A stretch of DNA of 33,766 nucleotides from Planctomycetia bacterium (GCA_005790545.1 SXUL01000007.1:1-33766); one strand, 5' to 3'. Positions 16,118 through 23,097 are shown, numbered from the stretch's first letter. Numbers and translations are program-made. The notes: generated by a model from the sequence alone, not told the origin.

Positions 16118-16540
16118 TCAGAGACCCTTGATCACCTCGTCGGTGACGTCGGGGAGCGTCGCGCTTTCGGCTGAGACTGCGCCATCTTCGGCGACCAAGT
16201 CATAGCCACCGCGGTCGACGCAGCGTGTGATGGCTGCGAGGAATCGGTCGGAGGCGCGCTTCTGCAGGAGTTGGCATTCGGCGCTGTTGCTGTCGAGATT
16301 GCGGCGACGGATTTCCTGGTACTCGAGCGTCGCATCGAACACGCGGCGCGAATTGAGCACCGCAGGCTTCTTCTTCTCGACCTTGTCTCCGGTGGAGAGG
16401 TCGGACGGGAAGTAGACCCGCGCGCCGTTTTTCACGGTGAGCTGCACCGGGTCGTCCCAGCTGAACGCGCCAGCTGCGAGGAAAATGGCCACCAGTGCGA
16501 GGCCTGCGAAGCGGAGGAATGTCGCGCGTCTTGTCAGCAT
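16118..16540 (-). CDS. Small exported OmpH/Skp-like protein
   Basis: This 140-residue protein has a signal-peptide-like start (MLTRRATFLRFAGLALVAIFLAAGAF, likely cut near residue 24). The mature part resembles the periplasmic chaperone family OmpH/Skp: a VLNSRRVFDATLEYQEI segment, an amphipathic helix rich in charged residues, and an end reading GGYDLVAEDGAV...PDVTDEVIKGL, which is the family's typical C-terminus. Skp proteins hold unfolded outer-membrane proteins. It is short and the long coiled-coil arms are reduced. I chose the ATG at 16540 because it begins the signal peptide; the frame is open further upstream but that part is not protein-like. It lies 4 nt before the secretin, suggesting a role in secretin assembly (inference). 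Confidence 0.7.
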   Translation of the reverse strand: MLTRRATFLRFAGLALVAIFLAAGAFSWDDPVQLTVKNGARVYFPSDLSTGDKVEKKKPAVLNSRRVFDATLEYQEIRRRNLDSNSAECQLLQKRASDRFLAAITRCVDRGGYDLVAEDGAVSAESATLPDVTDEVIKGL

Positions 16541-16604
16541 CGGTCGAGTGCTGATGCTAGCGGGTGGCGCAGATTGTGAAAACCGGTTTGTGTTCAAAAA
16601 ATGA

Positions 16605-17567
16605 TCAGGATCCAGTCTGCGGTGCGACGCCTTCGGAGTGGATCGTGAAACGGTTGCCGCCCCAGTGTCTCGAGACTTTGAGGGCCTCGCGGCTCCTGGT
16701 GACGAGGGCAGCGGCGGCGTCCTCGTCTTCTGCAAGGAAGGACGCAATCCCCGCGGAGGCGGTCAGGCTAGTGCCATCGGGGTTCAGGATGCCCCGTCCA
16801 GCGATGCTCGTCAGAACGCGCCGGGCCATGGCCGACGCCCCAGCTTGATCCGTGTGCGGCAGCAAGAGCAGGAATTCCTCGGTGCCATAGCGCGAAACAT
16901 GATCGATGTCACGCGATTCGCAGAGCAGCAGTCCGGCCAGTTCGTTCACGGTGCTCCGCAACTTGTCGGCCTGACGCGGATCGGCCAATTGACCGCCGTC
17001 ATCGAGGCCAATGATCACGCAGGAGAGCGGCAACTCGAAGCGCCTGGCTTTCTTGCATTCCTCCGCGAGCTTCAAGTCCGTGTAGGGCTTGTTGAACAGG
17101 CCCGTGGCCGCATCCGTGATGTGCTGCACCAGCGGGTTTTCCGCCTTCGCGCGTGCATCCATGTCCTGAAGGAGATCCTCAAGGGCGGGTTGTGGCTGTG
17201 AGCGGGGTCTCAGGATGTCCTGCACGAGATCGTGCGCTCCGAATGGTCGGTTCATGATCGTGTCAGCCCCGCAGAGGCGGGCCCGGCTCCTTCCGTAGTC
17301 GTCACCTTCATCCAGCACCAACACCACGCGCAGCGTGTTCGTGCGTGCATCGGCCTTCAGGCTCTTCAGCACGTCGAATCCGTTCTGGCGCGGGAGGAAA
17401 GCCTCCAATACGAGCACTTCCGGCAGGCGCCGTGCGCAGGCCTCAAGCACGGCGGCACCATCGAGGACGCGCTGCACTTGGCAGCCCGCCGCAGCGAGAG
17501 CGCTCTCCATTTCTTGACCGCGCTGAGGATCGAAGTCTGCGAGCAGCACCTGTACCTTGGGCGCCAT
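16605..17567 (-). CDS. Receiver-GGDEF protein with degenerate phosphorylation and catalytic sites
   Basis: This 320-residue protein has an N-terminal receiver domain (about 3-120) and a GGDEF domain (about 148-310). Acidic residues DFD at 11-13 are present. The position of the phospho-accepting Asp is Glu55 (VLVLEAFLP) and the conserved Lys is Arg107 (NRPF), so normal phosphorylation is unlikely. In the GGDEF domain the signature reads GTEEF (228-232) rather than GG(D/E)EF, and the metal-binding DxD-F strand reads GLDDGG (187-192). Diguanylate cyclase activity is therefore doubtful. The inhibitory-site motif RxxD is intact (Arg219-Asp222), so it may act as a cyclic-di-GMP sensor. ATG at 17567 is preferred because AGGA lies upstream. 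It is divergent from the DUF5658 gene. Confidence 0.88.
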   Translation of the reverse strand: MAPKVQVLLADFDPQRGQEMESALAAAGCQVQRVLDGAAVLEACARRLPEVLVLEAFLPRQNGFDVLKSLKADARTNTLRVVLVLDEGDDYGRSRARLCGADTIMNRPFGAHDLVQDILRPRSQPQPALEDLLQDMDARAKAENPLVQHITDAATGLFNKPYTDLKLAEECKKARRFELPLSCVIIGLDDGGQLADPRQADKLRSTVNELAGLLLCESRDIDHVSRYGTEEFLLLLPHTDQAGASAMARRVLTSIAGRGILNPDGTSLTASAGIASFLAEDEDAAAALVTRSREALKVSRHWGGNRFTIHSEGVAPQTGS

Positions 17568-17613
17568 GGGGGTGATTCCTGTCAGGTTGTCGACGTAAGG
17601 ACGAGGTTTCTGG

Positions 17614-17628
17614 ACACGATTCGCGTGT
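17614..17628. promoter_or_regulatory. Inverted repeat in the divergent GGDEF/DUF5658 promoter region
   Basis: ACACG and CGTGT form a 5-bp inverted repeat separated by 5 nt, inside the 103-nt gap between two divergent genes. TAGCAT at 17628-17633 on the plus strand is a weak -10 candidate. It may be an operator; the dyad is short enough to be chance. Confidence 0.25.
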
Positions 17629-17670
17629 AGCATCGCCGCGGATGCCGATCATGCAAGTGGACCACTCTCC

Positions 17671-18186
17671 ATGCACATAAAGCACGAAGCTGCGTCAAAG
17701 GCGCCTCCACGCGCGCCTCATCACGACTCCGCTGCGGACCCGTACGCATCCTGGCCATGGATCGAACGTCGCCGCGGGATGGACCGCCGTGATGCTCCGA
17801 CACCGATGATCAGCAAGTTCCTCTTTCGAGGAGGGCGCGTCCGCGGCCGGCGCGAGGGCGAATCGAGGAACAGCTATTTTGACCTTCTGCCGCGAGGAGA
17901 TCTCGTCCTCGGGTTCAGCATTCTCGGGTTGAATCTGCTGGATGCCCTTTTCACTTTGGTGATCGTGGGTGCCGACCTGACACGGGAAGCCAATCCTCTC
18001 GCTCGTTGGCTCCTCGAAGCCGGAACCGAGTGGTTCCTCTTCAGCAAGGCTGCCGTGGTGGCGCTCTGCATCCTCTTTCTTGCTCTGCATCGGACCTTCC
18101 GATTCGTGAAGCCGGCCATGTGGGCGCTGTGCACCTTCTATTCCGTCTTGCTCGGCTACCACCTCCACCTGTTGAGCATGCGCTGA
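17671..18186 (+). CDS. DUF5658-type small membrane protein
   Basis: This 171-residue protein of unknown function has a polar, Arg-rich first 70 residues (WIERRRGMDRRDAP; RGGRVRGRREGE). Three hydrophobic segments follow, at about 76-98 (LVLGFSILGLNLLDALFTLVIVG), 120-138 and 146-165. The combination NLLDALFTLVIV followed by ANPLARWLLEAG and then a Lys (SKAAVVAL) is what I recognise as DUF5658. The start is uncertain: no ribosome site precedes the ATG at 17671, and internal ATGs exist at codons 37 and 46. It lies between the degenerate GGDEF gene, which is divergent, and the FHA/CAP gene downstream. No function is known. Confidence 0.75.
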   Translation: MHIKHEAASKAPPRAPHHDSAADPYASWPWIERRRGMDRRDAPTPMISKFLFRGGRVRGRREGESRNSYFDLLPRGDLVLGFSILGLNLLDALFTLVIVGADLTREANPLARWLLEAGTEWFLFSKAAVVALCILFLALHRTFRFVKPAMWALCTFYSVLLGYHLHLLSMR

Positions 18187-18214
18187 TATGGCGCCAAATG
18201 GGCTTTACACCAAC

Positions 18215-18260
18215 GCGTCGCTTGGCGGGGCGACATGATTTGCAAATCATTGCGTCGCAA
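18215..18260. promoter_or_regulatory. 16-bp perfect palindrome flanked by GCGTCGC direct repeats
   Basis: ATGATTTGCAAATCAT (18235-18250) is a perfect palindrome in the 135-nt gap between the DUF5658 and FHA/CAP genes. GCGTCGC occurs on both sides (18215-18221 and 18252-18258). GCGAC at 18230-18234 can pair with either copy: with the left one it makes a hairpin, with the right one it extends the palindrome stem. It could be a dimeric repressor site or an RNA with two folds. It lacks a T-run, so it is not a simple terminator. Confidence 0.5.
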
Positions 18261-18321
18261 GATGTTCTGCTTTCATGGTTGGATTGGTCGTTGGCCCGGG
18301 AGTTGCTACTAGCGGCGCGGC

Positions 18322-21270
18322 ATGGTGTCTCAGCGATTTGAATTGGTCCTTGTTCAGGAGGGGCACGAACCCCTCGTGCTCCCTGCCGAGGGCGAAATCA
18401 CCATCGGTCGAGACCCTGGGTGCACGGTGGTTCCGTCGGACACCGGTGTCTCCCGTCTCCACTGCCAATTGCGGTGCTCGGGGGGAGGGATCATCCTCCG
18501 TGACCTCGGGAGCACCTTCGGCACGCTGGTCGATGAAGTGCCGATCACCCAATTGCGCCTCACTGGCCGCGAATCGGTCCGGATCTCACCAACCACGAGC
18601 TTCACCTTGCGCCGTGTTGGCGCCGCCCGGTCGGCACCTGCTGAGTCGGCTCATCGTCCGGCCCATCCGCACCGAGCCCGCACTGTTGTGCATGCCCTGA
18701 AGCTCGCCTGTATTTGGGGGATCGCAGTGGCGGCGGCTCTCGGCATGTGGCAGTTCTACGAGTCGCGCCAGAAGGATGCCGACGCGACAGCGGGATTCGA
18801 AGCGACGCTGCGCCTCGCGCGGGATCACGTCCAGCGCGGCCAGTACGAGGAGGCGGAAAGCGCACTCGAGTCGGCGCTGTTGCGGCAGCCCGAGGAGAGC
18901 GCAACGAGCTTGCGCTCGGCACAGGAGGAGGCGCGCCTGTTGCGCCAACGCCGGAACGAGGCCCTCGGGACCTTGCAATCCATGGCGATGAACCCTGCTT
19001 TCGCCACGCGCGGCGAGTTCGAATTGGCTCTGCAAGCGGCGCGCCCAAACGAGCCACGGGCCCTCGTCAGTGATGCCGTTTTCGCGGAACTTCTGAACCA
19101 CGGCCGTGAAACCTATGTGCGGCGCGCGCAAGCGAGGGCCTCGGCGGCGAGGGTGGCTGCACAAGAAGCACTGGCTGAACGGCGCCACGGTGCAGCTCTC
19201 GTCATTCTCGATCAGGCATCGGAAGACCCGAGCCTCGACGAAGCGGGGCGCTTGCGACTGAGGAGCTTGAGAACGCGCGCCGAGAGCGAGGCCGAGGCCG
19301 AGCACGACGCGATCATTCCCGAAATCAAGGCCATGCAGCCCGCCGCCGCACGACGCACCCTCAACGAGGTCTTGCCGCGCTTCGAAGGTACGCGCCACGA
19401 GGGCGCACTGAGAGCGCTGCTGGGTGTCATTCCCGCTCCTGTGGCAGACGAGGTCGTCTCCAATGAAGAGGAGTCTGCGCGGAAGATCGACTACTCCAGT
19501 GCTGCGATGGATGCTCTCGCCGCGGCAGAGGGCATTGCAGCGCGCCGCGATCATGCGGAGGCCGCGCGGGCCTTTGCGCTGGCCACGGCGGCTTCAACCT
19601 CAGCGGCGGGTCGCGCACATTGCGAGCGTCGCCGTCAGCGGATGGAAGCTCTCGAGAAGTTGCCGGCCTTGCTTGCTCGGGCCGTCGCCGACAATCCCGC
19701 GCGTTTCCGGGGCGTTTCTCTCGGGGGGGATGCGCGCGGCGACCTGAAGGGTGTGGACGGGAAGGAACTTGTTTTTCAGGTCGGAATCGGTGCGCGGCAG
19801 ACCATCGCGTGGGGGCGTTTCGCTCCTGAACGCCAAGCGCTGCTGCTGTCTGCGGCGCGTTTCACGGGCGATGCTGCACTGATTACTGCTGAGTGGATGC
19901 TCGAGCTGCGCGAGCCTGCACGTGCTCTGGATCTGCTGGCCGGCGCCGCGGGTCGCGATCCGGCGCTGACGGCGAAAGCCATGCCTTTGGTGGCCGAATG
20001 CAAGGGACTGCAGGGCGTTCCGCTGAGCGGGTTCGAACTCTTCGCGGGCACCTTCATGACGGCCGCGGAGCGCCAGCGTTTCGTCGCGGACCGGCGCCTC
20101 GAAGAATGTGCCCGCACTGTCGAGACGGCTGAGGGCATGCTCTGGGAAGTGGCCCTCGATGACCTCCGTAACGCGGGGGCCGCTGGCCGCGCCGCAGCGC
20201 TGCGCGCGCTGCAGATCCGCCGCGATCGGCTGGTCAAAGCCCCGGCTGTCCTTGCGGGGCTCGTGGGCAGCGAGTTGCAGCGCACGAGAGTGCGTCTGCG
20301 CAAAGAACTGGATGAAGCGCGTGCTCATGCTCTCGAAATCGTGATGGACGAGAAACGCTATCCGTACCCCTACGGGCCTGATCAGTCGAATGTTCAGGGA
20401 GAGGTGGACGGCCGCATCGGCCGGGTCGAGGAACTCTGGCGCAATCCTTCGCGGCGAGCGCTCGAACTCGTGCCCGCGGCGGCGGAGGCCTGGCAGCGCG
20501 TCGATACATGCACGCGCGCCATCGAGAGTCTCGGCACCGAGACGGACGATGCTACGAGCTTCCTGGAGGCTCTCGACGAGTGCCTCGACATCGCGCATGC
20601 CGCCAGTGACGATCAGGACGGGGCGCGCCTCGCGCGCCGCGAGGAACTCGTGCAGCTCAGCGCGGATCTCACGGAAGAAATGAGCGGCGCCGAGCGCGAG
20701 TGTCATGAGGCGACGAATGCGTATCGCGTCATGATGGGGTTCGATCCAGTCGTGCCGGATGCGCGCCTCGTGAAGTCCGCGCGCGGTCACAGCGAAGAGA
20801 TGAAGAAGCTCGGGTACTTCTCGCACACCTCTCCCACGAAGGGCCAGGAGGATCCAGGTCAGCGGGCGAAGCTCGCGGGCTGGGGCAGCGGCGTTTCCGA
20901 GAACATTGCGCAGGGCCAGTTGACCGGAGCCGCCAGCGTCGCTTCGTGGCGCGCATCCTCAGGCCACCACAGAAACCTCCTCGGGAACTGGACGCATCTT
21001 GGGTGCGGGAAAGCTTCTGCTGGTGAGTACTGGACGCAGAATTTCTCGCGGGGACCGTTGCCGAGGCTCGGAGCAAAGAAGTCTGTCTTGGCTCCAGCGG
21101 GGGCAGGTGGCTCCAGTGCTCCGGGCCCGCGCGATTCTGGTGCCCCTGAACGCAAGCCGCGCGAAGAACCGACCAATCCTCGTCGCGATGACCCACGCGA
21201 GCGTCCGGACCCGAGAGGTCGCGACACGCCTCGTGATCCGACCCCAAGAGAGCGGGAATATCGACACTGA
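18322..21270 (+). CDS. Large FHA - transmembrane - helical repeat - CAP/SCP domain protein
   Basis: This 982-residue protein has an N-terminal FHA domain (about 5-98) with good motifs: IGRDPGC (28-34), VSRLHCQL (43-50) and DLGSTFGTL (61-69). It should bind phospho-threonine in the cytoplasm. One membrane helix follows (about 127-146). A long Ala/Arg/Glu-rich helical region with TPR-like patterns (about 150-780) should lie outside the membrane. A CAP (SCP/PR-1) domain (about 795-912) has NAYRVMMG at 799, His823, His835 (YFSHTSP), SENIAQG with Glu860, and GHHRNLLG with His882/883; these are the cavity residues of the family. The tail (about 920-982) is Pro/Arg/Asp-rich. No ribosome site precedes the ATG; TACTAG ends 9 nt upstream. 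The substrate is unknown. Confidence 0.9.
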   Translation: MVSQRFELVLVQEGHEPLVLPAEGEITIGRDPGCTVVPSDTGVSRLHCQLRCSGGGIILRDLGSTFGTLVDEVPITQLRLTGRESVRISPTTSFTLRRVGAARSAPAESAHRPAHPHRARTVVHALKLACIWGIAVAAALGMWQFYESRQKDADATAGFEATLRLARDHVQRGQYEEAESALESALLRQPEESATSLRSAQEEARLLRQRRNEALGTLQSMAMNPAFATRGEFELALQAARPNEPRALVSDAVFAELLNHGRETYVRRAQARASAARVAAQEALAERRHGAALVILDQASEDPSLDEAGRLRLRSLRTRAESEAEAEHDAIIPEIKAMQPAAARRTLNEVLPRFEGTRHEGALRALLGVIPAPVADEVVSNEEESARKIDYSSAAMDALAAAEGIAARRDHAEAARAFALATAASTSAAGRAHCERRRQRMEALEKLPALLARAVADNPARFRGVSLGGDARGDLKGVDGKELVFQVGIGARQTIAWGRFAPERQALLLSAARFTGDAALITAEWMLELREPARALDLLAGAAGRDPALTAKAMPLVAECKGLQGVPLSGFELFAGTFMTAAERQRFVADRRLEECARTVETAEGMLWEVALDDLRNAGAAGRAAALRALQIRRDRLVKAPAVLAGLVGSELQRTRVRLRKELDEARAHALEIVMDEKRYPYPYGPDQSNVQGEVDGRIGRVEELWRNPSRRALELVPAAAEAWQRVDTCTRAIESLGTETDDATSFLEALDECLDIAHAASDDQDGARLARREELVQLSADLTEEMSGAERECHEATNAYRVMMGFDPVVPDARLVKSARGHSEEMKKLGYFSHTSPTKGQEDPGQRAKLAGWGSGVSENIAQGQLTGAASVASWRASSGHHRNLLGNWTHLGCGKASAGEYWTQNFSRGPLPRLGAKKSVLAPAGAGGSSAPGPRDSGAPERKPREEPTNPRRDDPRERPDPRGRDTPRDPTPREREYRH

Positions 21271-21275
21271 TATTT

Positions 21276-21289
21276 CGCAAAGCATTGCG
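21276..21289 (+). other. Small hairpin after the FHA/CAP gene
   Basis: CGCAA-AGCA-TTGCG starts 6 nt after the stop codon. A short TTTT lies 14 nt further on. It is a weak candidate for transcript-end processing or termination; the stem is only 5 bp. Confidence 0.25.
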
Positions 21290-21357
21290 GCGGAACATCT
21301 TTTGAGCTGTTTGGGGTGCTTGGATCGGAACTTTTTGGTGGTTCGAGAGAATATTTC

Positions 21358-21386
21358 TTGACAGATCAGGCCGCTCGGCCTATCTT
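21358..21386 (+). promoter_or_regulatory. Promoter of the riboswitch-sigma factor transcript
   Basis: A perfect TTGACA (21358-21363) is followed after exactly 17 nt by TATCTT (21381-21386). Transcription would start near 21393 and give a leader of about 270 nt that contains the complete riboswitch. This is the best sigma-70-type promoter in the window. Confidence 0.75.
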
Positions 21387-21418
21387 CTCAACAGGTCGAG
21401 GCCGTTGCGCCTTGGCCA

Positions 21419-21440
21419 CCACCGGCGGAAACGCTGGTGG
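21419..21440 (+). other. Strong GNRA-capped hairpin in the leader, upstream of the riboswitch
   Basis: A 9-bp stem, CCACCGGCG/CGCTGGTGG with one G-U pair, is closed by a GAAA tetraloop. It lies between the predicted transcription start and the aptamer. It may stabilise the 5' end or dock onto another element; it is not part of the GEMM-I consensus I know. Confidence 0.5.
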
Positions 21441-21454
21441 ACAAAGTGAAACGG

Positions 21455-21552
21455 TTCGCTGCACGAACGGGCAAACCAGCTGAAAAGTTGGGGCGCAAAG
21501 CTAGAGGGCCTTCCCCATCGCGAGATGGAAAGGCAGCCAGTTACCGAAGCAG
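21455..21552 (+). ncRNA. Class I cyclic-di-GMP riboswitch (GEMM-I) aptamer
   Basis: The conserved core is in order. CACG (21462-21465) is followed by GGGCAAACC (21469-21477). A hairpin CCAGCT-GAAA-AGTTGG (21476-21491) carries the GNRA tetraloop. GGGCGCAAAGC (21491-21501) matches GGACGCAAAGC at all but one base. A second hairpin CCTT..CCATC-GCGA-GATGG..AAGG (21509-21533) is next, then GGCAGCC and AGTTACCG (21539-21546). The class binds cyclic-di-GMP and controls the downstream gene in cis. The GGG that contributes the ligand-pairing guanine is intact, which fits cyclic-di-GMP rather than the cGAMP-selective variant. A stem GTTCG/CGAAC (21454-21468) overlaps the 5' edge and could compete with the closing helix. 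Confidence 0.93.
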
Positions 21553-21557
21553 GGAGA

Positions 21558-21616
21558 GCCGACCATCTGACGGTCGACTTCCCGCGTGTGGCGCGGAGTC
21601 GGCCGATTGTTTTTTT
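21558..21616 (+). terminator. Candidate riboswitch expression platform: terminator with 7-T run
   Basis: GCCGAC (21558-21563) can pair with GTCGGC (21598-21603), enclosing a small hairpin CCGCG-TGTGG-CGCGG (21582-21596). A run of seven T follows at 21610-21616. An alternative stem CGACC/GGTCG (21560-21576) uses the same left arm, so the two folds exclude each other. This fits transcription control by the aptamer ending 12 nt upstream. The 6-nt spacer between stem and T-run makes it a non-canonical terminator. Whether ligand turns the gene on or off cannot be told by eye. Confidence 0.55.
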
Positions 21617-21666
21617 CAGCCACTTCGCACCGCGCTCGGATCCCGCGCTTCCGGAAAGGGAGAGCG

Positions 21667-22524
21667 ATGAGCACTGTGAAGTCGGTGGATGCGTCGGTGG
21701 TGATGGCGGTCGCAGAGAGTGCCGTGGCCACGGGAGTGGCGGAAGGCAAGCTCGGGTTCGGTGAACCTCCAGAAGTGGAGGCGGACTGGATCGCCTACAA
21801 GGAACACGCGGATCAGGGGGCGCGCAACAGGCTCCTCGAGCGCTATTACCCGCTCGTGCGCTACATCGGTGAGCGCCTGCTTGCGACCTTGCCGCGCAGC
21901 ATCGAGCTGGACGACCTCACCTCCAGCGGTTTCTTCGGGCTGATGGATGCCATCGACGGCTTCGACATGACCCGCGGCATCAAGTTCAAGACCTACTGCA
22001 GCACGCGCGTGCGGGGTGCGATTCTTGACGAACTGCGCTCGCAAGATTGGGTGCCGCGTCTCGTGCGCCTGAAGGCCAACAAGATCTCTCGCGCCGGCAG
22101 AGCGCTCGAAGCGCGCCTCGGCCGCACGCCCAACGAAGAGGAGATGGCGCAGGAACTCGGTATCTCCGGCAACGAACTCCAGGAGATGCGCGAGGACGCC
22201 GCGCCGGTCTCCGTGCACTCTCTCAGCGATCGCTTCGATGACTCGCGTGGTGACGGCGGCCTCGAGAAGGCCGATGTCATCGCCGACAAGAGCGCGGATT
22301 CGCCGCTCGAGGCCATCAATCGCCGCGACGTCATCGACGTGCTCACCCGCAGCCTCTCGCAGAAAGAGCGCCGCATCATCATCATGTACTACTACGAGGG
22401 GTTGACCATGAAGGAGATCGGCCGCATCCTCGACCTCACCGAGTCGCGCGTGTGCCAGATCCACAGCAACGTCATCACCCGCCTGAAGGAACGCGTCGTG
22501 CGCCAGCGCGGGCCCGAAGCCTGA
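21667..22524 (+). CDS. WhiG/FliA-type alternative sigma factor (sigma-28 family)
   Basis: This 285-residue sigma factor binds core RNA polymerase and directs it to a special promoter class; relatives control flagella or sporulation. After a 35-residue non-conserved N-terminus comes region 2 (about 50-125: NRLLERYYPLVRYIGERL, LDDLTSSGFFGLMDAIDGFD, IKFKTYCSTRVRGAILDELR). Region 3 follows (about 126-190: QDWVPRLVR, the FliA/WhiG hallmark, then LGRTPNEEEMAQELGIS), then region 4 (about 220-275: SLSQKERRIIIMYYYEGLTMKEIGRILDLTESRVCQIHSNVI, a helix-turn-helix). Region 1.1 is absent. The ATG at 21667 has GGGAGAG just upstream. It is preceded by a leader with a cyclic-di-GMP riboswitch. No flagellar gene or anti-sigma factor is visible nearby. 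Confidence 0.95.
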   Translation: MSTVKSVDASVVMAVAESAVATGVAEGKLGFGEPPEVEADWIAYKEHADQGARNRLLERYYPLVRYIGERLLATLPRSIELDDLTSSGFFGLMDAIDGFDMTRGIKFKTYCSTRVRGAILDELRSQDWVPRLVRLKANKISRAGRALEARLGRTPNEEEMAQELGISGNELQEMREDAAPVSVHSLSDRFDDSRGDGGLEKADVIADKSADSPLEAINRRDVIDVLTRSLSQKERRIIIMYYYEGLTMKEIGRILDLTESRVCQIHSNVITRLKERVVRQRGPEA

Positions 22525-22544
22525 GTCCGTCCTTCAACGTTCCG

Positions 22545-23048
22545 GTGCGTATCGCAGCGGCGAGCGGTGCCCTTGCGTGGATTCTCATCCTCCATGCGGT
22601 GGCAACAGCGCCGTCGGCGGATCTGCCCGCCACGTTGCCGTGGGGTCTCGTCAATCTCATGCATGCGGCCACGCATGCGGTGCTCGCGGTGTTGTTGCTG
22701 CGGAGCTTCTGCGGCATCAGTCCGCGCGAAGCAGCCTGGCCCGGCATTGCAACCGGAACAGGACGGGTCATCTTGTTGCTGACCTTGGTACATGGTCTGC
22801 ACGAAGAGGGGACGCAGATCGCAGCCGCAGGGCGGTCCTGCAGTCTCGCTGATCTGGTCCTGGACCTTTTCGGCGCTGTGGCGGTTCTTGTTGCTCCTTG
22901 GCCGCGAGGGGCCGGTCGCCCGTTGTCATGGAAGCCCCTGCTGTGGACCTTGCTTGCAATGGTCCTGGCGGCCACAGCTCTCGGCGAATGGAGTGCCTTT
23001 GATGGGCTGCTCGCGCCGCTCCTCAAGCCCATCGCGGATGCCATTTGA
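22545..23048 (+). CDS. VanZ-like membrane protein
   Basis: This 167-residue protein has four hydrophobic segments: about 4-18 (AAASGALAWILILHA), 32-52, 65-80 and a pair around 100-140. The central HGLHEEGTQIAAAGRSCSLADLVLDLFGAVAVL resembles the VanZ family pattern E-x2-Q-x3-PGR-x-SD-x2-DN-x-G. VanZ-like proteins are small inner-membrane proteins with no agreed function outside low-level teicoplanin resistance. The GTG at 22545 is the best start; there is no ribosome site and no in-frame ATG between it and the sigma-factor stop 20 nt upstream. It is probably co-transcribed with the sigma gene, and so also under the riboswitch. Fairly unsure of the family. Confidence 0.6.
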   Translation: MRIAAASGALAWILILHAVATAPSADLPATLPWGLVNLMHAATHAVLAVLLLRSFCGISPREAAWPGIATGTGRVILLLTLVHGLHEEGTQIAAAGRSCSLADLVLDLFGAVAVLVAPWPRGAGRPLSWKPLLWTLLAMVLAATALGEWSAFDGLLAPLLKPIADAI

Positions 23049-23055
23049 GCGGATT

Positions 23056-23074
23056 GCTCCGCGCGAAGCGGGGC
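23056..23074 (+). other. GC-rich hairpin between the VanZ-like and Cys-rich genes
   Basis: GCTCCGC/GCGGGGC forms a 7-bp stem (one G-U) with loop GCGAA, 7 nt after the stop codon. No T-run follows, so it is at most a weak or factor-assisted terminator. Confidence 0.35.
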
Positions 23075-23097
23075 CGTAGGCTCGGGCGGCAGGTCTG

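Noticed and set aside
16575-16607. A terminator on the minus strand after the GGDEF gene, from the run of six T just past its stop.
   Set aside because: No stable stem precedes the T-run; only a GATC repeat with a 2-nt loop and the palindrome AAACCGGTTT on the wrong side.
18215-18275. A possible tRNA-Cys: GATTTGCAAATC resembles an anticodon arm with GCA and the preceding hairpin resembles a D-arm.
   Set aside because: The palindrome would give an 8-nt anticodon loop, there is no T-arm with GTTCGA, and no acceptor stem can be paired.
21399-21450. A second, tandem cyclic-di-GMP aptamer upstream of the first.
   Set aside because: The segment holds a strong GNRA hairpin but none of the GGGCAAACC or GCAAAGC blocks.
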